A stretch of DNA of 64,000 nt from Burkholderia ubonensis (GTDB taxonomy: Bacteria > Pseudomonadota > Gammaproteobacteria > Burkholderiales > Burkholderiaceae). How positions within the stretch are numbered: position 1 is the first letter of the stretch; each line of letters starts with the position of its first letter. The stretch is from contig NZ_CP013422.1 of NCBI RefSeq assembly GCF_001718695.1, positions 992,001 through 1,056,000 of the forward strand. The letters run 5' to 3'. A program made the translations under genes and the position numbers. The notes beneath the pieces are model-generated. The model did no database searches, was not told the DNA's origin, and saw nothing but the letters and a program-made list of their open reading frames with translations. Positions 52,222 to 59,712 of the stretch are shown here, piece after piece.

Positions 52222-52262
52222 TTGACGTGGGTCAATCGGACGGTGGCGCGGGCCGTTATGCT
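52222..52262 (+). promoter_or_regulatory. Fnr-type activator site and promoter
   Basis: TTGACGTGGGTCAA (52222-52235) is a perfect TTGAC-N4-GTCAA palindrome, a form of the Fnr/Anr box. TATGCT at 52257-52262 is a plausible -10. The box centre (52228.5) lies about 41 bp before the start predicted from that -10 (about 52269), the class II position for Fnr activation. The fnr gene itself is 1.1 kb away. Confidence 0.7.
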
Positions 52263-52299
52263 CATGGCTTGAATCGTCCCGACGATGACAGGCGCACAA

Positions 52300-52575
52300 A
52301 TGCAGATAGCCTTTCCACCGGAACCGCCCGAGTATCGCGGGCGTGACCTGGTCGTCGCGTTTTCGGCGCGGGTCGACGGCCACGGCGTGCCGTGCGCGAT
52401 CACGGCGGAAGCACTGGAAGACCATTTCGGTGCGCGCTCGCTGCTCGAGCGCGACTTGCTGGTTGCATTCGAAGCACACCGGCCGGCGATCGAGGCGATG
52501 GCGGCCCGGATGCTCGCCGAAATCGGCGGCCGGCCGGTGTTGCTGCACAGCGGCCACTTCCGGATGGCCGACTGA
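52300..52575 (+). CDS. DUF1488 domain protein
   Basis: A 91-aa protein matching DUF1488: MQIAFPPEPPEYRGRDLVVAFSARVDGHGVPCAITAEALEDHFG (split), where the I-x-F-P opening and C-x-I-[ST]-x-E-A-L-x-x-x-F motif are typical. Family members are small cytoplasmic proteins of unknown role, often in low-oxygen or stress clusters of Burkholderia. An ATG at 52285 is possible, but the predicted transcript start near 52269 would leave it a very short leader. It is the first of three small co-directional genes behind an Fnr-type promoter. Confidence 0.78.
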   Translation: MQIAFPPEPPEYRGRDLVVAFSARVDGHGVPCAITAEALEDHFGARSLLERDLLVAFEAHRPAIEAMAARMLAEIGGRPVLLHSGHFRMAD

Positions 52576-52591
52576 CACTGCAGGAGGGCGC

Positions 52592-52831
52592 ATGACACTG
52601 CAAGGCACGATTCATGAACGCGACTGGTCCGTCGAGATCGAGACGCGGCAATGCGAATCCGGCGGGTTCCGCTGCCGCGTGCAGGTCGAGCACGGTGCCG
52701 GGCCGAAGCACTTTCATCATACGTTCGAGCACAGTCATGCATATCCGACCGAGCGCGAGGCGGTGCTCGCCGGCCTGCGGGCCGGCATGACGTGGATCGA
52801 ACTGAAGCGGTCGCAGACATTCAGCGTGTGA
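52592..52831 (+). CDS. Conserved-looking small protein, 79 aa
   Basis: A 79-aa soluble protein not assigned to a known family. It begins MTLQGTIHERDWSVEIETRQ and has a beta-rich core (GFRCRVQVEHG), a His cluster (KHFHHTFEHSHAYPTERE) and a C-terminal helix (EAVLAGLRAGMTWIELKRS). CAGGAGGGCGC precedes the ATG. It follows the DUF1488 gene by 16 bases, so the two are certainly co-transcribed. The His-rich core could bind metal, but this is speculation. Confidence 0.75.
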   Translation: MTLQGTIHERDWSVEIETRQCESGGFRCRVQVEHGAGPKHFHHTFEHSHAYPTEREAVLAGLRAGMTWIELKRSQTFSV

Positions 52832-52860
52832 ACCTCGCGCGCCGATCGTGTGTGGATCGA

Positions 52861-52892
52861 TTGCCGGATTCGGCAACAGGCGGACTTGTAGG
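52861..52892 (+). promoter_or_regulatory. Palindrome and TTGTAGG half-site before the HPF-like gene
   Basis: TTGCCG-GATT-CGGCAA (52861-52876) is a 6-bp-arm inverted repeat. TTGTAGG at 52886-52892 matches the half-site of the operator upstream of the receiver-fnr operon (54602-54647). This may add a second input to the last gene of the small operon. Confidence 0.35.
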
Positions 52893-52939
52893 ACAGGCAA
52901 CGTGGTCGACCAGCGTGTGACCCGTCAGGAGGGAGCAAC

Positions 52940-53290
52940 ATGGGCGTGGGCATGCAGATCGCCTACTTCGGATTCGCCGGTTCGGCCGCGCTCGAAGCTG
53001 AAGCGGGCGCGCAACTGGTGCGGCTCGAGCGCTTTCACGCGCGGGTCGACGAATGTCGCCTGGCGATCGAATCGCGCGCGACGGGTGACGACGCGCTGTA
53101 CGACGTACGGCTCGAATTGCTGATGAACGGCCGTGCGGTGGCGCCGGTGCCCGCCTGCAGCGGCGTCGACGTGAACGAAGCGATGGGGCGTGCGTTCGCC
53201 GCGGCCGAGCGGGTGTTGTCCGCGGGGCACGCGGACGATCCGCTGTCGCCCGCATTGTCGGCGGCCGAGACGGGCACCGCCGCGCACTGA
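52940..53290 (+). CDS. HPF/RaiA-like (sigma-54 modulation, S30AE) small protein, tentative
   Basis: A 116-aa protein with a strong ribosome site (AGGAGGGAGC). Its pattern resembles ribosome hibernation factors: MQIAYFGFAGSAALEAEAGAQLVRLERFHARVDECRLAI (helix then L-x-R-[LF], split) followed by YDVRLELLMNGRAVAPVPA and DVNEAMGRAFAAAERVL, corresponding to the beta-alpha-beta-beta-beta-alpha core. Key basic ribosome-contact residues are fewer than in HPF. A tail of about 20 Ala/Ser/Thr-rich residues follows. It is third in the small operon behind an Fnr-type site and is convergent with fnr, with 55 bases between stops. Confidence 0.65.
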   Translation: MGVGMQIAYFGFAGSAALEAEAGAQLVRLERFHARVDECRLAIESRATGDDALYDVRLELLMNGRAVAPVPACSGVDVNEAMGRAFAAAERVLSAGHADDPLSPALSAAETGTAAH

Positions 53291-53345
53291 CGTGCGACCC
53301 GCACCGGCACGCGCTGGAGCGCGCCGGCGCCGCACGCGCGACCGG

Positions 53346-54125
53346 TTACACCTGCGCGAGCGCCGGCGCGTCGATGATGCGCACGCGCTTGCCGTGCGTC
53401 TCGACGAGCGATTCTCGATGGAACCGGGAGAACATCCGGCTGACGGTCTCGAGCTTCATCCCGAGGTAGCAGCCGATTTCCTCGCGCGTCATCCGCAGGT
53501 TGAACTCGGAGGCCGAATAGCCGCGCGCGTGGAAGCGCGACGACAGGTTCAGCAGGAATTGCGCGACGCGCTGCTCGGCGGACATCGTGCCGAGCAGCAG
53601 CATCTGGCTCGATTCGCGGACGATTTCGCTGCTCAGCATCTGGTACAGGAAATGCTGCATCGGCTTCATTTCGCGGCAGGCCGCCTCGAGCTGGCCGAAC
53701 GGGATGATGCACACGACGCTGTCCTCGAGCGCGATCGCGTCGCAGCAATGCTGGCCGCTGCTGATGCCGTCCATGCCGAACGTCTCGCCGGCGATCTGGA
53801 AGCCCGTCACCTGTTCGCGGCCGTCGCGATGCACCATGACCGTCTTGAACGACCCCGCGCGCACCGCGTAGATGCTCTGGAACGGATCGTCGGTGCGGAA
53901 CAGCGCGTCGCCCTGGCGGACATGGCGGGTCGTGCAGATGATCGAGTCGAGCCGGCCGTATTCGGCCGCGGTGAGCTGCGGCGGCAGGCACATCGAGCGC
54001 ATCACGCAGGCCGAACAGCGGACTGCGCAATGCTTCGCGCCGTCGTGACGCGTGGACGCGGGAAGCGGAACGTTCGGCCGGGGCGCGATGGCGGGATCGG
54101 CGGCGCAGGCGGTGGCTTGATGCAT
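53346..54125 (-). CDS. fnr: Fnr/Anr-type oxygen-sensing regulator
   Basis: A 259-aa Fnr orthologue-type regulator. N-terminal cysteines at 37, 40 and 46 (C-x2-C-x5-C in CSACVMRSMC) plus one in DSVVCIIPF match Cys20/23/29/122 of E. coli Fnr that bind the oxygen-labile 4Fe-4S cluster. The sensor barrel is followed by a helix-turn-helix with EEIGCYLGMKLETVSRMFSRF, carrying the E-x-x-S-R that reads TTGAT-type half-sites. It is the second gene of an operon with a lone receiver-domain gene (17 bases apart) and lies opposite a small operon with an Fnr-type box. Confidence 0.93.
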   Translation of the reverse strand: MHQATACAADPAIAPRPNVPLPASTRHDGAKHCAVRCSACVMRSMCLPPQLTAAEYGRLDSIICTTRHVRQGDALFRTDDPFQSIYAVRAGSFKTVMVHRDGREQVTGFQIAGETFGMDGISSGQHCCDAIALEDSVVCIIPFGQLEAACREMKPMQHFLYQMLSSEIVRESSQMLLLGTMSAEQRVAQFLLNLSSRFHARGYSASEFNLRMTREEIGCYLGMKLETVSRMFSRFHRESLVETHGKRVRIIDAPALAQV

Positions 54126-54142
54126 GAGTCACTCCGGCTCGG

Positions 54143-54550
54143 TCAGGGCTGGTGCGCGCGAGCGTGCACCAGGGATTCGATGACATGGCATGCGGCGTCG
54201 AATTCGGCGGTCTTGTCGAAGAAGTAATCCGCTCCGGCCGTCGCGCATGCCTCCCTGAACGCCGGCGCCGAATGGTTCGTCAGCACGATCGTGACGACGC
54301 GCGGCGCGGCCTTCGACAGCATGCCGATCAGGTCGAGGCCGTTGCCGTCCGCGAGCCGCAGGTCGACGATCACGACATCCGCCTGGCACCGGCGGATGTG
54401 CATCCACGCACCTTGGCCGTCCTCCGCTTCACCCACGACGTCGACGCCACGGATCGCGCCGACGAGCAGCGCGATCCGTTGCCGGACGGCATTCGCGTGG
54501 TCGACAAGAAACACCCTGAGCGCGGCGGCGGGTGGCAGGCTGGCATTCAT
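54143..54550 (-). CDS. Single-domain response regulator (receiver only)
   Basis: A 135-aa lone receiver. The phospho-Asp is D63 in VVIVDLRLADGNG; T91 and K113 (VLTNHS, FFDK) complete the switch. The acidic pair that binds Mg2+ is D17-H18 rather than D-D/E-D, which may weaken phosphorylation. No output domain is present, so it must act by protein contact or as a phosphate sink. It is co-transcribed with fnr (17-base gap) behind a near-perfect palindrome. No kinase gene is close; the hybrid or partner kinase is unknown. Confidence 0.88.
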   Translation of the reverse strand: MNASLPPAAALRVFLVDHANAVRQRIALLVGAIRGVDVVGEAEDGQGAWMHIRRCQADVVIVDLRLADGNGLDLIGMLSKAAPRVVTIVLTNHSAPAFREACATAGADYFFDKTAEFDAACHVIESLVHARAHQP

Positions 54551-54601
54551 CCGGCCAGTATCCGGTTGCGACGCCAAAAAGGAAATCGGCCGAATTGGAA
54601 G

Positions 54602-54647
54602 TTTTTGTAGGGGAGTTCGGCGCGTTGTAGGGCGTTTCCTACAACGC
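54602..54647 (-). promoter_or_regulatory. Palindromic operator upstream of the receiver-fnr operon
   Basis: GCGTTGTAGG (54622-54631) and CCTACAACGC (54638-54647) form a perfect 10-bp-arm inverted repeat with a 6-bp gap. A third half-site TTTGTAGG ends at 54611, 20 bp away. It is 72-97 bases from the receiver start on the upstream side. No T run follows on the minus strand, so it is more likely an operator than a terminator for the upstream gene. Confidence 0.7.
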
Positions 54648-54747
54648 CGTCGGGGAATCGGCAGTGCGGCGGGGCGTGCAGCTGGTCGTCCAGCTGGTCG
54701 TGCGGTCGGCGGCGCGGCGCTGCCGGGAGCGTCGCGCCGCCGTCGAA

Positions 54748-55683
54748 TCAGCCGCGCTGGCGCGCGTCGAGCGCGTCGCGCGCCGCGCGGCAGGCGGCGA
54801 GATCCCATGCCGCGCAGCCGACGCTCTTGAACAGCAGCGGCCCGCCGCGCACGAACGCGCCGCCGAGCACGTCGGCGAGCGAAGCCACGTTGCGCCAGTC
54901 CACCTGCGCGAGGATCAGGTCGCCCGCCTCGTGGCGCGCGCCGGCCGGGTCGTCGACGACGAGCCGGCTGTTGCGCACGGTGCCCGCGTCGATTTCCGCC
55001 GCGTCGGCGGTGAACGCGCCGACGCCGACCACCAGCCGGCCTTCGCGCGCGGCTTCGCGATAGACCGGCGTGCGGCTCGTCGTCAGCGTGACAACGACGT
55101 CGACGGTGTCCGGAATGTCGTCGCCGTCGAGCGGCGCGAGCCGCGGCGCGTGGGCGCGCTGGGCGTCGCAGAACGCGGCTGCGCTCGCAGCGCTTGTGCC
55201 ACGCACGAAGAGGCGCGCACCGGGAAAGATCGTCGCGAGCGCTTCCGCGTGATTGGCCGCTTGCCGGCCGGTGCCGATCAGCAGGATCTCGCGCGGCGCG
55301 TCGCCGTGCAGCGCCTGGATGCCGAGCGCGGTCACCGCGGCGGTGCGCCGCCCGGTGACCGTCGGGCCGTCGAGCACGAAACGCATTTCGCCCGTCGTCG
55401 CGTCGCACGCGATCACCTGGCCGAGGATCGTCGGCAGCCCGCGCGCGGCGTTGCCGGGGCAGACGTTGACGAGCTTGTGGATCGCGATGTCGCGCGCGCT
55501 CGACGGCATCGACAGCATCACGCCGCCCGCCTGCAGCGGCACGACGAGACGCTCGGGGCTGATGATCCCGCCCGCCGCGTACTCGACGACGGTTTGCCGG
55601 AGGGCGGCGAGCAGCGCCGGATAGTCGAGCAATGCGGCCGTCGCGGCCGCGCCAAAAACGGGAGTCTGGGAGAGAGCGGTCAT
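54748..55683 (-). CDS. Ornithine cyclodeaminase/mu-crystallin family protein, possibly delta1-pyrroline-2-carboxylate reductase
   Basis: A 311-aa NAD(P)-dependent enzyme of the ornithine cyclodeaminase family: N-terminal dimer domain (ISPERLVVPLQAGGVMLSMPS), substrate Lys in HKLVNVCPGNAARGLPTILG, and Rossmann motif ILLIGTGRQAANHAEAL, then DVVVTLTTSRTPVY and VVGVGAFTADAAEID. The replacement of several ornithine-site residues and the FVLDGPTVTGRRTAAV segment agree with delta1-pyrroline(piperideine)-2-carboxylate reductases, but I cannot decide. It is divergent from a FadR-type regulator gene (frameshifted), its likely controller. Confidence 0.88.
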   Translation of the reverse strand: MTALSQTPVFGAAATAALLDYPALLAALRQTVVEYAAGGIISPERLVVPLQAGGVMLSMPSSARDIAIHKLVNVCPGNAARGLPTILGQVIACDATTGEMRFVLDGPTVTGRRTAAVTALGIQALHGDAPREILLIGTGRQAANHAEALATIFPGARLFVRGTSAASAAAFCDAQRAHAPRLAPLDGDDIPDTVDVVVTLTTSRTPVYREAAREGRLVVGVGAFTADAAEIDAGTVRNSRLVVDDPAGARHEAGDLILAQVDWRNVASLADVLGGAFVRGGPLLFKSVGCAAWDLAACRAARDALDARQRG

Positions 55684-55925
55684 CGTATGCGTCGGTCGAG
55701 CGTGGACGGCGGGCGGACAGCGCGCCCGGTGCTGGGTTGCCGGATACCGCGAGACGGGCAGTCTGGATCGAATCTATACCAATTTCCGGCGGCATGACAA
55801 GCGGGAAAATAAAACGTCCGGGTGCTTTTGGTTCTAATATCTGTCCAGAAGCGGGCGCTGCGGCGCGCCGCTCCGGTATAGTGCGAACCCGTCCACGACC
55901 CCCAACATCCGGCAGGAGCCCCACG

Positions 55926-56664
55926 ATGTCGTCCGCGCGCACCGAATTCCCCGAAATCGGCTTCCGGCCGCTGCAAATCTACGAGCAGGTTGCCGAAAAG
56001 ATCCGCGACGAGATCCGCGCGGGGCGCTATGCGCCCGACACCCGGCTGCCGTCGGAGCGCGAGCTCGCGGCGCTGTTCCAGGTCGGCCGCCCGGCCGTGC
56101 GCGAGGCGCTCGGCGCGCTGCAGAACGAAGGGCTCGTGTTCACGAAGCGCAACTCGGGCACCTACGTCGTATCGGCCCCGCTCGACGTGCTGGCGCGGCG
56201 CGGCGACCCGCGCGCCGCGGCCGAGGCCGACTTCAGCCCGACCTCGACCCTCGACGTGCGGCTGATCCTCGAGCCGGCGATCGCGCGCCTCGCGGCCGCG
56301 CATCGCAAGCCGGGACCCGGTCGCCGAGCGCTATCTCGCGCAGATGGAAACGATCACCGATATCGACGATCCGCAGCAGCGCGCGCTGTGGAACGAGAGC
56401 GACCGGCTGTTCCATCGGCAGCTCGCGCTGATGACGGGCGACGCGCTGATCGTGAAGATCGCCGACGAAGTCGCGAAGACGATGGATCAGCCGCTGTGGA
56501 AGCGCCTGAAGGACGACGGGATCTACGACGCGGGCCGGATCAGGCTCTACGTGTCCGAACACCGGCTGATCTACGAGGCGATCGTCGCCGGCGACGCCGA
56601 CGCGGCCGCGTTCTACGTCGAGCAGCACATCCTGCGCGTGCGGCGCGACATCGCGCCGAAGTAG
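55926..56664 (+). pseudogene. FadR/GntR-type regulator gene with a frameshift
   Basis: The first 129 codons give a GntR winged helix (QIYEQVAEKIRDEIRAGRYAPDTRLPSERELAALFQVGRPAVREAL, split) and the start of the FCD ligand domain (LDVRLILEPAIARLAAAHRKP). The frame then breaks at a GGG run (56312-56314). The rest of FCD (VAERYLAQMETITDIDD... to VRRDIAPK) continues in the next frame to 56664; removing one G gives a continuous protein of about 245 aa, a normal FadR-family length. Either a single-base error or a recent loss of a repressor. It is divergent from the cyclodeaminase-family gene it would regulate. Confidence 0.85.
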
Positions 56665-56773
56665 GGTGGCGGTGGCGGTTTGGTTCTGAGCGCGACCAAA
56701 GGCGACGCACATCGGGCGAGGCTGGTCGGAGGTTGACCGGGTTTATGGTGGATTGGCTCGATACATAACCAAT

Positions 56774-56802
56774 CGCCGGGCCACCTTATCGGCGGCCCGG
56801 CG
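56774..56802. terminator. Hairpin terminator candidate after the FadR-type gene
   Basis: CGCCGGGCC (56774-56782) pairs with GGCCCGGCG (56794-56802), with two more inner pairs around a mismatch. Three T residues follow. It is 110 bases after the frame end. Confidence 0.5.
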
Positions 56803-56922
56803 TTTGGCCCATCCGAGCCACGGCCGTCGCGCGCGGCATCCACGCAGCAATTCGCCGTGACGGCGCCGCCGATCGGCGCGGCACGCGCGCTGAATGCGGC
56901 GAACCGGCTAAACCAGCTAAAC

Positions 56923-56985
56923 CCGCCGAAAGCGCCGAAAGCGCCGAAAGCGCCGAAAGCGCCGAAAGCGCCGAATCCGCCGAAT
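56923..56985. repeat. 9-bp tandem repeat (GCGCCGAAA), about seven units
   Basis: Four exact GCGCCGAAA copies (56932-56967) are flanked by variants CCGCCGAAA, GCGCCGAAT and CCGCCGAAT. The period of nine continues in degenerate form back to about 56904. It is a likely variable-number repeat in the 516-base gene-free gap (56665-57180) between the FadR-type gene and the penicillin-binding protein gene. Confidence 0.9.
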
Positions 56986-57180
56986 CCGCAGGCAGCACCG
57001 ACCGCGCCCGCTTGCCGTCTCCCCGACGCATAGCGCAGCTTCCCACTGCGCACACCCGCCTTTTTCGACAAGAAATCACCCGCGGAACCCCGCCAAACGG
57101 GCGCCGCCCGGAATTGCGCCCGACTTTTGGTACGATGCTGCCTTTCCAGCAGATCCCACATCCGCGTGAATCGCCGAAAC

Positions 57181-59712
57181 GTGTCGTCAGTGCGTGACCT
57201 TTGTGCCAAGTGGGTCGCGCGCGTCCAACCCGTCGCGGCCGCCGTCGCCGCGTTGCTCAAGCGTCTCCTGGCTGCCGCCTGGCTGCACCTGCGTCACCCG
57301 ACGCGTCGCGGCGTGCTGCTCGCCGTCGCCGCCGTGCCGGTGCTGTTCGTGCTGTACGTGCTCGCGCTGATCCCGTTCACGCCGGGCATCGGCGACATTC
57401 GCAAGGCGCGCGTCGACCAGCCCGCGCAGGTGCTGTCCGCCGACGGCAAGCTGCTCGCCGAATTCAAGCCGTCGAACCGCGAATGGGTCGCGCTCAAGCA
57501 AATCTCGCCGCACATGATCGACGCGCTGATCGCGACCGAGGATCACCGCTTCTATGAGCACCACGGGCTCGACTGGCGGCGCACCGCGGGGGCCGCGCTG
57601 CACACGTTCTCGGGCAGCCGCCAGGGCGGCTCGACGATCACGCAGCAGCTCGCGCGCAACCTGTATCCGGACGAGATCGGCCGCGCGCCGACGCTCACGC
57701 GCAAGCTGAAGGAAGCGATCACCGCGCTGAAGATCGAGGCGGTCTACAGCAAGGACCAGATCCTCGAGACCTACCTGAACACGGTGCCGTTCCTGTACAA
57801 CGCATACGGCGTCGAGATGGCCGCGCGCACCTATTTCGACAAGTCGGCCGACGAGCTCGACGTGCTCGACAGCGCGACGCTCGTCGGGATGCTGAAGGGC
57901 AACAGCTACTACAACCCGGTGCTGAACCCCGAACGCGCGCTGCAGCGGCGCAATACCGTGCTCGGCCAGATGGTGAAGTACGGCAAGCTGTCGCCGGCGG
58001 CGCTCCCGCAGCTCCAGCGCCGCCCGCTGCGGATCGACTTCGAGCGCCAGAAGGAGCCGCCCGGGCCTGCGCCGCACTTTGCGCAGCAGCTGCGCAAATG
58101 GCTGATCGCATGGGCCGACCGCAACGACTACAACATCTACTCGGACGGCTTGATCGTCCGCACGACGATCGACGCGCGCCTGCAGGCGATGGCGACGCAG
58201 GCGCTCAAGCAGCAGGCGAACGCGCTGCAGGGCATCGCGAACGGCGCATGGAGCGGGCGCGACGGCTGCGGGACCGACAACGAGGTGTTCCGCGCGTTCA
58301 TGCGCGAAGCGCCCGAATACAAGGCGATGCAGGACGCCGGCAAGAACGACGCCGCCGCGATGAAGGCGCTCGCCGCCGACCGCGGCTTCATGCGCGCGCT
58401 CTGCAAGACCAAGACCGACGTGCAGGCCGGCTTTCTCGCGATCGATCCGCGCAGCGGGCAGATCCGCGCGTGGGTCGGCAGCCGCGACTTCACGGCCGAG
58501 CCGTTCGACCACGTCGCGCAGGCGCGCCGCCAGCCGGGCTCGACGTTCAAGCCGTTCGTCTACGGCGCGGCGTTCGCGAGCGGAATGAAGCCGGACGACA
58601 CGTTCGTCGACCAGCCGGTCGAAATCCCGCTGAAGGGCGGCGAGATCTGGCGGCCGAACGACGACGCGCCGCCGACGGGCAAGCCGATGACGCTGCGCGA
58701 CGCGATCGCGCTGTCGCGCAACCGGATCACCGCGCAGGTGATGGAGAAGATCGGGCCCGCGAAGGTCGCGCGGCTTGCCTACGCGATGGGCGTGCGCGAC
58801 AGCGCGCTCGAACGCGTGCCGTCGCTCGCGCTCGGCACGAGCCCGGTGACGCTCAAGGAGATGGTGGCGTCGTATGCGACGATCGCGAACGGCGGGCTGT
58901 ACGTCGAGCCGCAGATGGTGACGCGCATCGAGACCCGCCAGGGCGAAGTGCTCGCCGAGTACGCGCCGGCGCCGCCCGAGCGCGCGCTCGACGCCGAGAC
59001 CGACAAGACGCTCGTCGACGTGATGCGCGACGTCGTCGATCGCGGCACCGGCGCGAGCATCCGCACGCGCTTCGGGATTCGCGGCGACGTCGCGGGCAAG
59101 ACCGGCACGACGCAGGACAACGCGGACGGCTGGTTCATCCTGATGCAGCCGGATCTCGTCGCGGGCGCGTGGGTCGGCTTCGATGACGGGCGCGTGACGC
59201 TGCGCAGCGATTACTGGGGACAGGGCGCGCACAGCGCGCTGCCGATCGTCGGCGACTTCTTCCAGCGTGCACTGCGCGCGCGGATCGTCGATGCGAAGCT
59301 GAAATTCGATACCGAGCCGTCGCCGGGGTGGTTCGCGTCGGTGCGGGAGCGCGTGACCGACCTGTTCGACGGCTGGTTCGGACCCGAGCCGAAGAAGGCG
59401 CCGACGCGCGTCAGGACTCAGCGTATCGAGCGGCAACCCGACGCCGATGCGGCCGCGGCTTCGGCGGCCTCTGCAGCATCCGCGCCGGAAGCCGCGTCCG
59501 GCGGCATCGTCGAGGAATGGGTGCCGGCGTCCGAGGTGGCCGCGTCGGCGGCAGCGCTGTCGGGCGGCGCGTCGCAAGCACCGGTCTTGCCGCCGCCGGC
59601 AGCCGGCAGCGCGGGGAACGCGGGCGGCGCCGGGCCGGGTGCGGCATCGGGCGTCGCGCCTGGGCCGGCGCCGGCGCCTGCGTCGCCGGAGAGCGCCAGC
59701 AGTTCGCAATGA
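57181..59712 (+). CDS. Class A penicillin-binding protein (PBP1A-like)
   Basis: An 843-aa bifunctional peptidoglycan synthase. One membrane anchor (VLLAVAAVPVLFVLYVLALIPF) is followed by the glycosyltransferase domain (TEDHRFYEHHGLDWRR, RQGGSTITQQLARNLYPDE) and the transpeptidase domain with S-x-x-K in GSTFKPFVY, the S-x-N equivalent in ALSRNRIT and KTGTTQDN. The C-terminal 130 residues are Ala/Pro/Gly-rich and disordered. It lacks ATG; GTG at 57181 (or 57190) is the probable start. Polymerises and cross-links cell-wall glycan strands in the periplasm. No partner activator is adjacent. Confidence 0.94.
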   Translation: MSSVRDLCAKWVARVQPVAAAVAALLKRLLAAAWLHLRHPTRRGVLLAVAAVPVLFVLYVLALIPFTPGIGDIRKARVDQPAQVLSADGKLLAEFKPSNREWVALKQISPHMIDALIATEDHRFYEHHGLDWRRTAGAALHTFSGSRQGGSTITQQLARNLYPDEIGRAPTLTRKLKEAITALKIEAVYSKDQILETYLNTVPFLYNAYGVEMAARTYFDKSADELDVLDSATLVGMLKGNSYYNPVLNPERALQRRNTVLGQMVKYGKLSPAALPQLQRRPLRIDFERQKEPPGPAPHFAQQLRKWLIAWADRNDYNIYSDGLIVRTTIDARLQAMATQALKQQANALQGIANGAWSGRDGCGTDNEVFRAFMREAPEYKAMQDAGKNDAAAMKALAADRGFMRALCKTKTDVQAGFLAIDPRSGQIRAWVGSRDFTAEPFDHVAQARRQPGSTFKPFVYGAAFASGMKPDDTFVDQPVEIPLKGGEIWRPNDDAPPTGKPMTLRDAIALSRNRITAQVMEKIGPAKVARLAYAMGVRDSALERVPSLALGTSPVTLKEMVASYATIANGGLYVEPQMVTRIETRQGEVLAEYAPAPPERALDAETDKTLVDVMRDVVDRGTGASIRTRFGIRGDVAGKTGTTQDNADGWFILMQPDLVAGAWVGFDDGRVTLRSDYWGQGAHSALPIVGDFFQRALRARIVDAKLKFDTEPSPGWFASVRERVTDLFDGWFGPEPKKAPTRVRTQRIERQPDADAAAASAASAASAPEAASGGIVEEWVPASEVAASAAALSGGASQAPVLPPPAAGSAGNAGGAGPGAASGVAPGPAPAPASPESASSSQ

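Noticed and set aside
56613..57260. Minus-strand frame with a Phe-Gly-Ala repeat (FGAFGAF...)
   Set aside because: The repeat comes from the 9-bp DNA tandem repeat; flanks lack coding character and a ribosome site. Annotated as a DNA repeat instead.
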